From contig JACBWW010000015.1 of assembly GCA_020086605.1 (NCBI GenBank), forward strand, positions 14,805,415-14,869,414: DNA of 64,000 nucleotides, given 5' to 3'. The notes below the pieces were generated by a model. The model made no database searches and had not been told where the DNA came from. It worked only from the letters and a program-made list of their open reading frames with translations. Below, one piece after another: positions 1 to 14,500 of the stretch. A program made the translations under genes and the position numbers. The stretch's first letter is position 1. Every line of letters begins with the position of its first letter. Source of the stretch: Lanius collurio. Lineage: Eukaryota > Chordata > Aves > Passeriformes > Laniidae.

Positions 1-390
1 CTGGGGACCCTCTCCCCTTTAGCACAAAAAGGAGGAGATTTCACTCCCTTCATCTCACTGCTACAGTTGAAAGCTATTAGAGCTTTTCTGCCATCCTTCT
101 TTTTCAGAAGTGTTTGCTGATCACTGACAGGGCTCATGATATGTTGTTTTATTAGGCTGACTCGCTCTGCTTTTACTTGGCTGAAGGAAAGAGCAAACAA
201 CATTTTGGCAGCATAGAGATGCTTATGGTCCCACTAGCTTTCACTCACAGCAGCAGAATAATCATTAAAAATGGGGCTTACTTTCTACTTGACATTAAAA
301 AGTAAGTGCTACAACCACTGGAGGCTGATGAGAGATGATACAAAATAGTAAAATAATTCAGTTTTGGTATTAGTCAGCAGAGATGTTGCA
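1..390. other. Intergenic sequence at left edge, nothing recognised
   Basis: No coding exon, RNA gene or repeat is recognised. The sequence is AT-rich, non-coding in appearance, and leads into the CR1 fragment that begins near 391. Confidence 0.6.
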
Positions 391-660
391 AATCACAGAA
401 TGGGTCAGGTTGGAAGGGACCACAGTGGGTCATCTGGTCCAACCTCCCTGCTCAAGCAGGGCCATCCCAGAGCACATGGCACAGGATTGTGTCCAGATGG
501 TTCTCCAGTGAGGGAGACTCCACAACCTCTCTGGGCAATGTTTCACCTGCACAGGAAAGAAGTTCTTCCTCATATTCCAGTGGAAATTCCTGTGCATCAC
601 TTTCTGCCTGTTGCCTCAGCACCACTGAGAAGAGCCTAGCTCCATCTCTTGGATGTCCCT
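391..660 (-). mobile_element. CR1 non-LTR retrotransposon fragment (3' end)
   Basis: The plus strand reads as the reverse complement of an avian CR1 3' end. It starts with an ACAGAATGG-type terminus, followed by GGTTGGAAGGGACC, a 'CATCTGGTCCAACCTCCCTGC'-like block, 'CACAACCTCTCTGGGCAA' and 'CACTGAGAAGAG', in the CR1 order. The element therefore lies on the minus strand with its 3' end at the left. It is diverged and 5' truncated, so the right boundary is approximate. Short open frames across it (such as 452-718 minus) carry no recognisable reverse transcriptase and are taken as chance. Confidence 0.85.
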
Positions 661-3600
661 CAACAACTGTTCTTTCCCAAGCAGGTACATGAAGCACTGC
701 ATGCACTGGTCCAACCACAGGAGACCTCTAGATGAGTCTCAGAAGGCACAACCACTGATAAAGTCATGGCTGTGCATGGGAGGTGGCTTGTACCAGGGCC
801 AAAATCAACTATTACAACACTCAGGAGCAGCTCAAATCAGAGGAGAGGGGCCTTTTTTCCATTTCAGAGGAAGTCAAATTAAGTAGCCTGGTGTATGCAG
901 AAGGAGTCTGGCTTGAGAATCAGGAGTTCAAATTTCTAGTTTTGCCACTCACCTTGGTAGTCTTGGTCTCTTCTTGCAGTCTCTTCTTTGGCTGCACAAT
1001 CTTTGGGCAGGGACTGCATCCCACTCAGCATATTTACTCCCCATGGCACTCTGAACACTGAGACACTGAACCTACTGTAAACTGAAAACAAGTAGGAAAA
1101 TAGATGCCAGAGCTCCCCTAATGCCCAGCAGCAGTTAAGTGCCCAGCCTAGAGGACAGAGGCTAGCTGAAGGAAAGAACCTGCCTAGTTTAGAGGAGCAA
1201 ATCTGTGAGAATGCTTTAATGAGGAGTTCAGTGGATACAAATTGTTTCCTGGGAAATGCCTAATGACAACTAATAGGGACCCCAGAAACAACTCATAGCA
1301 CCTTCTTATTTCCTGTGGCCTGTAATCACAGTGTCCAGCTTTTATTTTCATCCTTCTAAGTAGTATAATGGACAATTGCATTCACATTTCCACTTTTTTT
1401 GCCAGAGATGTCACCAGTCCAGGGTTTTTTCTATTAACACAGAAAAGCAAGATTTCTTCCCCCCTCATTGCTTCAGTTCTCAGTTAATGTAAAGAGGCAG
1501 AATCAAGTGAAAAGTTTATTAGCTAACCTCTCTAGAGAATCAACTTAGCCTGGTTATGCATGATAAAGCTTTACTTTTATTTTTCCTTAAATAAAAAAAA
1601 GATAGGAAAGGGAGTTGTTTTAAATTTATGAGCTGATGCGACAGTGAGTAATGGTGAATCACTGTTTAATATTTTAGTCAACCATCTGCAAGGTGAGCTG
1701 TACTCCCATTTCATATTTCTAGAGCTAAGAAGTCACCTCAAATTTCATGAATAGAATCAGTCTTGCATCAACCCCAAAAAGCTGTATTCAGCATCAAAAC
1801 CAATCACTGTCCACCCAGAGACCTCAAACACACAGCCTTAGAACACAGGAGAAAACAAGCACAACTATAAGACAAAGTGGGAGGGTGAATAACACACTGA
1901 ATAAAAGAAGCTGCAAGGATGAAGCCAGCTTTTTTTGTGAGCTCTGTGATTCTGCAGGCAGAGTTGGGGGGAAGAGCACCTTTCTGGCTGTGCATGGAGG
2001 ACAGTGAGTATCGCTGTCTTTATGCTGGCTTGCGATTGTCTTGTCTTCTTGTACCTCCAACACCATTCCCAGCAACTTCAGGGACACTAAACCTCAGGCC
2101 AGCTTGGGATTTTCCATCCAGTTTCCCAGGGGAATGGGGAAACAGGCATAAACTTCTCTCTCCTGATACTTCTTCTTCCAGCCCAGTGATGTAAGCAGAA
2201 CTTTGTGTCCCAGTGTCACAGCCACCCAGGAAGAAGCAGGGCTTGCAGGGAGGAGGATGCAGCATCGTCCTGTACAAAGCAGGTTTGTCAGCAGTCGGAC
2301 ACCTGTAGATCCACATGACCAGTGAACACACACACTGTGCAGATCCATCACCTGCCACGCCTGCAGGGACAGCATTGGAGCAGAGACACTGAACAGACAG
2401 ATTAATCCCTTCCACTGGGAACAACCCAAAGACACTGAAATCCCAGGTGGCTCAGGAAAGTTTCCCTTAGACCTGCTGTTTCCAAATTTCCCCTTCCTCC
2501 TGCTCCCAGTGCTGAAATCCTCATCAACCTCTGGCTCTTAGCTGTTTCCATGATAGCGTGGTTTCTCCAGACTGGCTACTGAACTGTCTCTTGCCCATCG
2601 CTCGGACCCAGCTCCTCCGCTGCCACTGACCAGAGCTGCCTCTCTAGCATGTGCCACCAGCAAAAAAAAGGCTCTAGGCCCAGCCTCTCAGTCTGTCTTT
2701 GTCCAAGGGCATCTTCAAGTTCCCTTCCTTGATTACTGCATGTTAAGACTGATTTCATACCTTCCATCGCTGTAGTTGCTTTACAGTGGGGAAAAATGCA
2801 ATTTCCTCTCGCTTGTCAAGTGTCATGAGTTTGTGAACCATGACAACGTACATTGCTACTCCTGCACACAGTCTGCCCCTCCCCCAATCTAATGGAATAT
2901 GAATAGTAATTTTGCAATAAATATGAGTTACTACACAGAGCCAGCGCTACAGAGAAGAGTACCAAGAGCCTCTGCGACCCTGCAGAAAGAGAGCTCTCTG
3001 TACAGCGTGGGCAGAGCACAACTGCTCCAAAGGAAACTGTGTCAGTTGCCCTGGGGCTGATTTCTATGGAGAGGGGGAAAGCCTCACACTTTTCATTCCT
3101 CTTTCATATCTGGAGGAAGATCTCTTATGTCCACTGTCTTTACATCATTGCAAATGACAGAGTTCCTTCACAGTGTTTTATACATATGAACGAGCAGTTT
3201 ACTCTCAATATTGGTTTGCAGACCACGTGCTTCAACCACAATGCCGTCAAATGAGATGTCAGCCTGAAGTCAATGCTCTTTCCTTCCCTCCTTAAAAATA
3301 GCCTGTTTCATACTGTGTAATAGAAATTTTGGAAAGCTTAGGTGAGCTGACTTTGACCAGAAATATGTCTCCCTCACCTTTCATGCCAATGGTTCGCCAC
3401 TCACCTATTAAATGGTACACAAGCTTTATTTGCCATGGCTATTTCTCAGTGTCCTTTTCTATTTTTTATTGGACCTGGCCCTACAAGCTGGAGGAGCCTT
3501 CTGGCATTTAATGTCTTATCTCTGACAACACATTGAGACACCACATTCAGGTTATCTTCTGGACTTCTCACCTGACTGGGCAGATTTGGCACTGGTCTAG

Positions 3601-5522
3601 TGCTAAGGAAGTTCCTGATATTACAGCAGGATTCTTGCCTCAGAGATATTATCTGGTACTTAGAAAAATGTAGATTTATCTTCTGAATCCTCTGATTCCT
3701 CCATAAAAATTCCAAAAGCTTGTTCATAAGCTTGAAGGACACATCTTGAAGGACAGTAACAGAACAAAACCAAATATTCAAAGAAGCACTTTCTTTTGTA
3801 TTTTCCAGGTCTTCCAAGCGAAGCAAAATAAAGAACAAGAGAGCTTTCCACCCTCTGAAAGATCTCAAAGCAATCACATTTTCCTGTTTTTTGAGGTGAG
3901 AGAAGCAAAGGAGAGAATTGGTGGAGAAAAGGAAAATATGTTCTTTATATCTTTAACATTTAGGGGAAAGAATTTTATGCTTTTGAAAAAATGAACATGA
4001 AGCTCTGTTATTCTGATCCCTCCTCCAAGTTGTATGTGCCTTGTGTACTCAGGAGTTTCTTCTCAAAGTCCTCTCTATTGAGCCTCCCTTAACTCTCCAG
4101 GCATTCACACACTCTGTGGTGCATGGTGTGGGTGACAGTGACCACACAGTGAAAGAAGGGTCCCCAGCTTCACGCCACAGCAACGCCCTTTTCTCACTGA
4201 ATCTACTGCAAGACAGGAGGGACAAAAAAAAATAAAATGGGTGAAAGCACTATCATAACACTCCAGTTCTGCCAGGAGAATCCAGCATGAGAGTGGAAAA
4301 AGACACCCTCCTGCCAGCAAGTATGGTTATTTTGCTTTCCTGCATTCATCTTCATCCCTTTTTGTTCCCCTTTCTCCACTCATTCGTTGTACCACACAGA
4401 GCTGCGATCTGAGCGTCTCGTGTGTATTCATCAGTGCTTCAGAGCAGATGATTCACCTACCCCTCTTTATAATTTTATCTCTCATCAGCTGCAAAGTCAA
4501 AGTCTGGATAATGCACCATTGTTGTTTTCAGGAGAGGGCTTGTCAGGGTGATAGGAATGACACCAGGAGAAAGGTATGATTTGAATCGAAACAGAGGGTT
4601 GGCGGGTAGCATCCTAAAGCTCCGGAACTGGCAGATTAAAAATAACAACAATGAAATCGTGTCTTCTAACAGTGGGGAGGAAAATAATAATAATAAACAC
4701 AAGAGCCCTGACTGCAGCACTGCATGGGAAGATGAAGGTGTATTGTCCACCCTTCTGGTGGCAGAAAGTAAACAGGGCTGCTTGTTTTACATCCTTTACA
4801 ACCAGTTGTTTCTACAGCCAAGCTCTGCCTCCTCCTTGACTCCCCCATGATGCATCTGGGAGATCTATCCTGGTCTCCAAGAGACAGGTTTTGAGAGGGG
4901 CACCTGCCCTGAGGGCCACCAGCTGCCCTGCTGCAGCAGTCAAGGACAGGGACAGAGAGTCCATCTGTGCCAGATCCAGCTCAGGCTCTACCATGGCTCA
5001 TTAATCCCTGAAGGGAATCAAGTAGGTGTGCAGAAGAATGGATTAGCTCCTATGGCAGGGAAATCTGACATAACTCTGAGGGATGCACCAGGGACTGAGG
5101 TTTTCTGCATGTTTACCAAACACCAGTGGGGTTTGCGCTACATCAAAGTGCATTTCTGTCACAGATGGGCAAGAAGCAGCTCAGGTCAAGTATCAACACC
5201 ACCTTGCAGCTCCTTGGAGCTAAGCTGTGCTCTCCCAAGTATCATGGTGCTTTTTGTTTACCTCAGACCATCTCCCTCAAGTTCAATACAAATGTCTCCT
5301 TCTGGCAGCTCCAGCAACTTGCAGGCTGGTCTTTGAAGGTCAGAACCCCAAGATGGGCCTTCAGATTCAAGTCCTGTCCGGGATCATGGCTTCTTTTGAC
5401 AATGGTGGCCACTGCCCTGAGATTTCTAGTCCTGCCCACCATTTCCATTGTGTAAGCCTTGAAGTCTGCAGGAGGCAGGGAGCAGAATCAGGGAAGTGAT
5501 ACTGCTCTGTGTGTAGGTAAGG
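661..5522. other. Non-coding intergenic stretch
   Basis: No exon with a recognisable protein family or paired splice sites was found. All open frames are short (largest 143 codons, minus strand 3446-3877) and resemble no family I know. The segment 4480-4700 has a lower-complexity AT-rich end with AAT/AAC runs. No further repeat is confidently recognised. Confidence 0.5.
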
Positions 5523-5556
5523 GTGTGTGTGTGTGTGTGTGTGTATGTGTGTGTGT
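5523..5556. repeat. (TG)n microsatellite
   Basis: Alternating TG dinucleotides run for 34 bases with a single A interruption near 5545. It is a simple dinucleotide repeat, probably variable in length between individuals. Confidence 0.95.
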
Positions 5557-8500
5557 AATCAGGTCCCCAAACTATGGTTTGGTAAAGGAAGATGAAGGGA
5601 AGCAGGAGGACATACTCAAGGGAAAAGGAAATTTATGATACGTCAGGCAGCAAGACTTGTCAAACTATGTTCTAAGTTAGAAAGTGTCCCCTCAACTCCA
5701 CCTGTAGTTAGAGGAGGAGAAAAGGATGTATAATAGCTCCCAGGCTGGGCTCTGGCTCACAACCATCCTCCCTGGAGGCAACATATGATAAACATCTAAA
5801 AAGAAAGAGGTGGTGTGAACATCTTCCCACAGTGGCAAGAAATCATTCCCATTGCTCTGAGCTGTGGCTCTGCATGGGCTGGATTGATCCATCAGTCCCA
5901 TTACCATCAGCACAACCATAATCCCCTATAGTATGTACCAGCCTTAGTGACTACAAATCCTCAGCAGTTCCCGTGGGCAGCTGCGTCACACGCCCCTTGC
6001 TGCTCAGTGGCATGAAAGAGAGAGCAACCTGAAAAGCAATGACTCGCACTACCACCTGGTGTTCTTGGAAAATGCAAGCTTTGAAACACAAATTGGCTGA
6101 GAAACAAACATCCCACAAGGACGGCCAAGAATTGGCATGCTCCTACATGATGTGCTCAGGAAAATGTAACAGTGCATTATCTTGCTCCACATAGCCCAAA
6201 ATTCAACCCTAAAAATAAAAAATATACTACTGAAATATAACAAGATCTGAAATCAGGTTTGCTGGTATAACCTCTAAAACAGTCGTCTTCTAACCTCCTG
6301 TGTCCATCAGGATCACTTCCTAATGATCAACAGAGCAATGCAATCAGGTGTGTGTCATGTAGACCTGGCCAAGGGAAATCTGAAACAGGCCCGATGAAGC
6401 TCCATCCTGTTGCCTCCAACTGTTGCCTGTTCTCCACAAAAGTGGCACACCCAAGAAATCACATCTGCACTTACTTCCTAATGAAAACAACTCTGCAAGC
6501 AAACCAGAGCACAACAGAGTATTTACTGTATTCCTTTCTCCTTAAAATAATTTCTCCCTTTGCTCGAAAATCATCATCAGTCTTCCTCTTATTCTTTGCT
6601 TGGTAAAGCCAGTATTTACTGCTCAGAACATGCTCTTCCTAAAAGCCACCCTACACCTCACCAGGGGAAAAACACTACACTTCACCAGGTAAAAGCATTC
6701 CAATGGATAGCCCATCATCCACTGCTTTCTAAGGTTCCTCTGTCTTCTGTGAGAAGTCTCTATGGCATGGGAATCCTCTGAAATGGATGGATATGTTTCT
6801 GTTCTTTTGGCTGATGCATGTGGTGCTGATCACCAGCTGCAGTTCCCCAGCAGCAACTGTCTCCAAAAAATACTAATTTTGGAAACACGGTGTGGTGGGA
6901 GAAAGTAATGGGTTAATTTTTCTTGAGAAGAGCCCACTAGAAGATAAGGACCTGTCACAGTTTACTGTATGCTAATTCACCTCAAATCCATAGGAAGCTC
7001 AGCTAAAAGCCAGCAAAGACTAGCATGAGTAGGGAGTATGCAGAGGGTTTCCAAGCCATGCTACAGAGATAAACGGAGATGCCTAGAGATAAATACAGAG
7101 CTGGTATGAAAATACAAGGATTTTGCAGTTCCTGAGCGAGCAGGTCAAAGCACACCCCATCTGTGCTGCATCTTCTGCAGAGAAACTTCAAAACAGTGCT
7201 ACAAGGTCTGAGACCTTCTCCATCTGCTGCCTGCAGTGGCTGCCTGGCCTGCAATGAGTGTATTGCCACTTCCAGCACCCAGCAGTGATTGATGCTGTGT
7301 TAAGAGGACACCAGTGGTTCCGGTCTATTTACATTTCCAAGGAGCTTGGCTGGGTTTTGTGCTGGCATTTTCTTTTGGTATACCAGCTGTGGGAGACCAA
7401 AGGGTACAAAAATTACTGTGATGCTCAAGCGAGGAAATGCTACTGTTGAGAAAACATCCTATTTATGCCACATTTTAAAAGGAGCCCATCTTTAAGAGTT
7501 TTAAAGAGCTGCCACTGGCAACAAATGAGGCTGCTAATTTGGCCTGGCAAGCAGCGTTTGCTAAACACCATTTCAGGTTTTAATTCATCACATGTAGATT
7601 TGGAATTGGAATTCCACTAGCAAAACCATCATCAGTGTGTTTTTGCAATTCCAGTTCCCTTTCTTTTCACATCAAGCCTCCCTCTCTCCCTCTGTCTTCC
7701 ACAGCTGTCAGCTGTCACCAGCCAGGAAGGCAGATGAGCCAGTCACAGCCCTCAGATCTGATCCAATCTCCTGTGAAACAGATGCCCAGGCCCCAGGTCC
7801 TCTTTGCTCACCAGCCCCTTGTTTACCCACAGAAAGTGCATATGCTGCCTGCCCCCTGCAAAGTGGGCAAGAATAATTGACTTCCTGGGAAGCAGACTAG
7901 GGATAAAATGCTTCTCACATCCGCTCACATCAAGAATCGAGGTCCAAGAGCCTGCTTGTGCCACTCAGATGAGACAACCACTGTATCCTCCCTCTCACCC
8001 AAGATGCCATCAAGCAGCTCCCACAGGAAGCTCTCCTATTTCCTCTCAGTTTCACTTCTGTGAGGTTGCTCAGAGAAGGATGCTACTAATGCTAGGTTGA
8101 TTCCAGCTGAGTCAAAGTCATGGCAATTTTTGGGGAAAACAAAAACCTTGAGAAGTTCACTCGTGTCTCTGGCACAGATCTCTTCTTCAGAGTGCTGCGT
8201 GAATAAAATTCTGCCAAGAACTACGTGAATAAAATTCTACTTTCTCCCCCCACAGTCACTACAGCCACAGCTTGGGGGAAGGCTGCAATGGCGCCAGCAC
8301 CAGAAGTTCCTTGTTGAAAGAGTTCTGGTACCAAAGAGAGATCTCTGAGGAAACATGGCCCTGTTTGAGCTGTCCTCCTACGCAGCCATCTTGCTACTCT
8401 GATTGACCCAGTAGCTTTCCCTGATCTGCCCACAAGCAAAAAAAACTCCTTAGCACCTACAAAACAGACATAGCTTGGAGCTAGATAAAGGATTCCTGAT

Positions 8501-11500
8501 TTGTTCACACAAGAAGGGTCATCCAACATGCCATGCTGTCAGCACCCTGCCTCCCACAGCAGCAGGAGTACATCTGTGTATACAGAGCCTGCAGTGGGAC
8601 AAGCACAGACCTACCTTTTCCCCAGCACACCTTGCCAGGTACCTTGGAGCTATTCCAGGACAGAATTTATACATTTAAAGCAGGCAGTTACATTTACTTT
8701 CCACCAGGCTCCTGTCTTCATATAGAAAAAAACCAAATGTTTTAAAGGAAAAAAAAATTGAACCAGTAATCTCTTTTTTTTCATGTTGTATTTTTTATAT
8801 CTATTTATTTACATTTTTCATGGTTTGCTACCATAGAGCACAAGAGATGAACATCACATTGGAGCAACTTCCAAACTCAGACCCCAGCTTTTTATGCAAC
8901 TGGGCTTTTGAGAATTAAGTGCAGACCAAGGAGTGGACGGTGCCTGTGCCAAGAGGCCTGAGCCAGAAGCCAGTCAAGAACAGGAGGAGGGCAGGTTTCC
9001 CACCCTGCCTTTGCTGATTGGGGCAGGTGGGCTGCTGTTCCCAGGGAAAGAGCTGTCTAGATACAAGAGAAGGAATCATGTTTTGAAAACTGCTTTCTGA
9101 ATGAGTCAGCAGAGCCGTCTCCCAAGGCACTGGAGCCTGCCAGAGGGAAGAACAGATAGTTTTGTTGTTTTTTTCCCTTCTGCTGTTGAGGTCGATCATT
9201 CACTATCTTGAAGTACGTCACCAGCCTTGGGAAGCCTTTTTCTGAGTAGAATATTTCTTGACTTTTCTATTTCTCAGGAAGTTTTCCAGCCTGCCTAGCT
9301 TCTGTTTTGTCAAAGCCTGTATGTGACAGCAAGGTCTGAAGGAGAAAACAGAGCAGGCTAACACGTTATCCCTGCAGGCCTGGCCTAAAGGTGCTTTTCC
9401 CTTCCAGGCAGGGAAAGCTGCAGCCATTACAACCCTCTTCATCAGGACACACGGAAATCTTTCTCCTTTCAGCAAAAAGGAAATATTTCTCCATCCACTT
9501 TCTCTCTTCCCTCCTCTATTTCACAGGTATCAGACACCTTTTCTTGCAGAGGTGACCTCACTAGTAAACACCTAATGCAATACTGAGCAGCTTGAATTTA
9601 ACCTGCTGCTTCTATTTCAGACCTGAGGCAGGACCGAAAACATGTCCTTTATCAAGTGATACCTATTGCTTTAAGAAGGGTGTGCTCTTTCTTTGCCTGT
9701 GTTTTTCCAGTCAAGGTAACTGACTTAGATAAAATGACTTTCAAGAGACACAGTAAATACTTCAGCTCTTCAAGTTAAGAGCACTTTTGGAAGAGATGCT
9801 TGAGCCAAAACAGACTCTCCTCTGTGCTATTCCTTCATCCTGGCTATGCAGATTTCTGTACCTCAAAGGGTTGGAATTTCTCATCTCTGCCATGGCACAG
9901 GGCTACAAGGGCAAACCTCTCAATCTTGGTCACATTTTGGCCTGATGGTTTTCTCCCATGGCTGTGCCAGGCACAAATCCATGGGTGAAAGTCAGTTTGC
10001 TGGTGCAGAAGATAATGTGCTTGCTCAGGTCAGGGATATGCACAACAGTTTGGCTATGAGATGATCCAAACCTGATCCAATTCCTTGGCTGTCATGATGA
10101 CAAATATGAAATGGTCCAAGGGATGAGCTAGAATTTTCTCTGTCAGTGTGGGGAGTGGGAAGGGATCTCCTGTAACACAAATAAACAAGGAACACTGATA
10201 TTCCATTCATCTGCCATCACCGGCTTGAAGCAGGCAACAACCAGGACAAACTGCATCTCCATCAGTATACCTGTTCTATACCATGCCAAACTGTGAGCTC
10301 TGGATAAGCCTAAAATCATAACCCCCACAACATCTGAAACCACAAACACAGAGATTTTTATTTCAATCTTCCCCACAATCTCTACTCCCAGACCAAACTG
10401 AGCTAATTACCAGCCTCCCTCTTTCCCCAAAAAGGCTAGCTACTTCTTTGTCCCTGCAAGTCAGCATCCTTATGCCTCTAATTGCTTGACTGATTAGCAT
10501 AATTAAATTGAACTCACAGTAATTGCTCCTGACCTGCCTCTACTTGGAAGAAGCATCTTCCGTGCCTGACCTGAGAATGGACTTGTGTGCTGGCAAGCAT
10601 GTCTGGCCCCTCCCTGATGTATCTGTCAGTCCAGTAAAAGACAGGAGCTCTCCTACAGACCACACTCCAGTGACTTCCTAAGGCAGGATGTTCGGCTGCT
10701 TTTTGTAGGCCCTGTGCCATAAATAAATGTACATCACTAAGAAACAGCTTGATAGTAAAATGGTCAGAGCAGTAATGTATGAAATTTGGTGTCTGGCTGC
10801 ACTTGGCTAGGATTGGCTCCATCAGATGAAGCACAATTAATGCTAATTAGTTGCCGCTGCAGCCAGCTTTCCTACCTCTGATGTTCTGTGGGAGCAGGGA
10901 ATACCATTGAGCTAACAGGACCATCTAAAGCCAGTTGTGGCTTGCTCCCGGAAACAAATTTTACACCCATTTTTTTATAAACCAGTGCCTCTTTCTGTGA
11001 TCTTTTTAAAACTAAGCAGAAATACTGTGATCCCTTATTCTGATCTGCACAGCACAAGGCTAGGTAATTTTGGCCATCAATTTCTGCACCGACTTTATTA
11101 ATTTATGATTGCTTTGGAAAGCCAGCCAGTACCATGTTATTTCCTGTAAATGACTATTTTTTCATACAGATCAGTTTCCGAGGTGTCAGATACTCTGCAG
11201 TATCACACTCTGACTCTAATCTGTACTAAGACCGCCTTGCTTTGGTATGGAAAAACAGCTGAAGGTGTACTTTCTCCACAATTCCCACTTCCCTGGGCTC
11301 AATGCATCTCCAGCAATAGAAGCCACAGAAACAATAGATATAATACTCATATCTAAATTCCATTATAGCAGAAGGCTCCTCTCTGCTTTTTCCAAGTTAG
11401 TATGCAATGGAAGTTGAGAAACAACGTCATTAAAACCCACAGCTAATGCATCCTGCGGGCTACAGAGGAAGGCTCAGGGTACACTGGTATATCTCTGAGG

Positions 11501-11513
11501 GGGTTTTTTGAGC
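5557..11513. other. Non-coding intergenic stretch with one small tandem duplication
   Basis: No gene is recognised. A 26 bp period duplication is listed separately at 8198-8238. Two homeodomain-like TAAT clusters occur around 10480-10525 and 10835-10860. All open frames are below about 110 codons and have no recognisable domain. Confidence 0.5.
8198..8238. repeat. Short tandem duplication, 26 bp period
   Basis: The 15-mer CGTGAATAAAATTCT occurs at 8198-8212 and again at 8224-8238. The copies are separated by 11 intervening bases, giving an exact period of 26. Each copy contains AATAAA, but no transcript ending here is supported. Confidence 0.85.
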
Positions 11514-11530
11514 TTTTTTTTTTTTTTTTT
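11514..11530. repeat. Poly(T) run
   Basis: Seventeen consecutive T residues, preceded by a G6-T6 stretch. It could be the poly(A) tail of an old minus-strand retrocopy, but no retrocopy body is recognised next to it. Confidence 0.85.
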
Positions 11531-14500
11531 CCTAGTTTCTCCTTCCTGGGATAACCTTTCACCCCAGGCTTTGTGCTCTTTGTGTGTTTATCAGCAAAGC
11601 GCATCCAGATGCCCTTCAAGGGAGAAATGACTCATACCTGACTCACAATCGCTCAAGCAAAGCTGCAACCTTTAGTTCATTTCCTGGGAGAAGCATCTGT
11701 TAGATTCATCTTGGAAGATTAAGCATTTCTCACTGTCATTTTACAGATGGAGGCATTTGTGACTGGCTGGGGAAGGGTCAACTGATTCTCTGCAATGGAT
11801 GGAAACCAAACTTTTTGGGCAGTTGAAGCAACGCACCAAGGACTGTGAAGATGCTCTTTAGCAAGTGCTGTCAGTCCATTCCTGGTACCTCTCACCTTGC
11901 AGAAAGACCTCCAGTTTCAATGTACACCTTTAAAAGGAATTACCCTTCCCACAACGAGCGTGCAACTGTGCGGAGCCGGCAGCCAGCACGCTCCCTGCCC
12001 CCATTATCCCCTGCTGTCGCTGTCTCTCACTGGCTGATTCTCTGACACTCAGGAAATGCAAACTGCCCCCCAGCCTGTGCCCCCGACTGCAGTCCCAGCT
12101 CCTAAGCTGCCTACCCTACCTATCTTAGTCTCCCATTAGGCTAAATCTTTATATAAAAGATTTGCTTCACATAAATTTAGAATTTAAGAATTCTAAAAGA
12201 TATATATGTATATTCCCCTACTCCTTTTTGTTTGTTTGTTTTTTCAGAAAGAAAGACAGACCTTACAATATCACTGGGCCATCCTTTGGATGCCCAAGTC
12301 TTAGGATCAGAAGAAAATCACCTGTTCCTCCCCACTGTGGACTTGATCACATGGATGTTTACACACAGACATCCCAATAAGCCATGCCATATTATATGGT
12401 ATTGCATTCCTCCTTATGCTTCCAAATAGCATGGAAATGCTAATAATAATGTGTAGTCCTTGGTGTGCACATTCCTCTGCTTACCATGGTCTCCTTTCTT
12501 GGCTGAATAATCACAGATAATTCACTTGTCTGGATATGACTCACAGCTACTTTATTTCACACAAAGCAATTTCTAATTGCATGTTGTATGTCTGTGTTAT
12601 GAAATCCAGCGCTAACTGTTATTACAAAATTAGTGCAGAAAACTGAAGGGGAAGGAAAACCTCAGTGAGAAACTGAGTTACAACCCACAAAGGGGCAGGC
12701 CAGAACCATGTCAGTTTTCCCCTCTCCAGTACAGGAAGTTTTTCCAGACAGAGCCAAGCATTTCCTAGTCACTCACACAGAACTTACAGGCAGTGAGACA
12801 GCTGGGGTCCCTCTTTTACCCTCAGATGGGCTGAAAGCATTTCAGCAGCCAAATGCAACAGAGATACAAGGCTCTGCTTGTCCTTGTATCTGTGCCACCA
12901 ACACAGCCATGCATGACAGCTGTGAGATACCAGAGAGGCAGGTCCTGTCCTTTGCCTGGTGTCCCAGTTGTTATGGCACTTTCAGGAAAGTTTTATGCAT
13001 CTCTGAAAAGACACGCAATTGGACAGAACACATCGTGGCTGGAAAAAACACAGCTTATGTACAGCCCTGGCAATTTTTCACATTTCTGCGTAGGGCCAAG
13101 TCAGGAACATGCGGATTTTCAATTTTGCTCAGCCCCAAGCTCCGTCTGCTTGAGAAACCTCCTTCAGAGCACTGCCATCACCAAGCACTTCAGCCAAAGT
13201 TGGGTGAAGCCTGGTAGTAAAGAAACAAAGGATAATTCATCACATGGGCTGAAGTTTACCCCCACTTCTAATGCCATGTCTACACTTTTATATAAAACAG
13301 GCTCAGGGAGAAAGATGAACTCCAGAGTCCCAATCACCCAAACAACCTAATCATTCTTACACCACAGGCGTAATTTTTAGCCCATACCAACTGTGTCCTT
13401 CCCAATGATATGGCTCAAAGGACAGTGATCACTCCCAGTACCCCATGGGCAAGGTGACTTCAGGCTCTGGTACCCTCTATGCTCCTCTGACACTGTCCCA
13501 ACAGGCTGTACTTCCTCACAGTTCTACATACCACTTGCTCTCAATTTTGTGCCATGAAAACATTTCTTTTGGACATTAAATCACATCATTTTAATTACTT
13601 CAAACACTTTGAACTAGAAAAACATTCTCAGAAAATGAATACAGGCATGTCTTGCTATCCACCGAGGCTTATTTTCTTTTCTAAATATCTACAGTGAGAT
13701 GTGGGCAGAATGACGAGCTCAGGGCAAATCATCAACCATCCATCTGCATCCATGGGGACTGGGAAGGATCCAAACTCTGTGTGAAGAAGAGAGCTGCTAG
13801 ATGCCATAAGAAAGCGCCCACAGGCAATCAAAGACCATGAAAGAGAGAAGTAATGCCAAATAAGACTCACCAAGCATGCTGGGGAGGCAAATTCTTAACA
13901 GCAAGGGGTTCTTAAACACCTGGATAGACTACCACAGCACAAGTGTTCACCATCACTAGCAACATTTATACAAAGATGAGACATCATCTGACAAGGAAAT
14001 CACAGCTCCACCAAAAGCTTCCAGGCACAAAGCAAAACCACTGGGAGGGAGTCCCTGATATGTACTATGCAGGTGGCCAGTCTTGAAGAGTTAATAGTCT
14101 TTTCTGGCTTCAGAGCCAGAGGAAATATTGTGATTTAATCAAGCACAGAAAACCCACATGGGCAAAAGCTCAGCTCTGGAAGACTGCCAAGACTCTGCAG
14201 TTGGGTTGCAAATAAAGTGCCCAGTCCTTCCCTTGCACCACTGAAAATCAGAGGAGCCAGTCCTAGGACTCCAGAGTAACACAAGTGCTCAGGATAATCA
14301 GGATTTGACCTAAAACAAAGAAATGGAAAAAAAAATAGGATGGCTATGAGGTAGCCATCCTACATGTACACAAGAAAAGCAAGACATGGGCACAGGGCTG
14401 AGTGATCATTCATGCCCACAAGGTGACAGGCATGGTGGAAAACAGGCATCTTTTCTCAAGCACCTCTTTGCCTAGCCCCGTGATTCCCTCTGGTTTCATT

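Noticed and set aside
452..718. Minus-strand open frame within the CR1 fragment
   Set aside because: It lies in the CR1 3' end, not in its reverse transcriptase, and shows no conserved motif.
12708..13350. Two overlapping open frames of 169 and 165 codons
   Set aside because: They use the same DNA in different phases and neither resembles a known protein.
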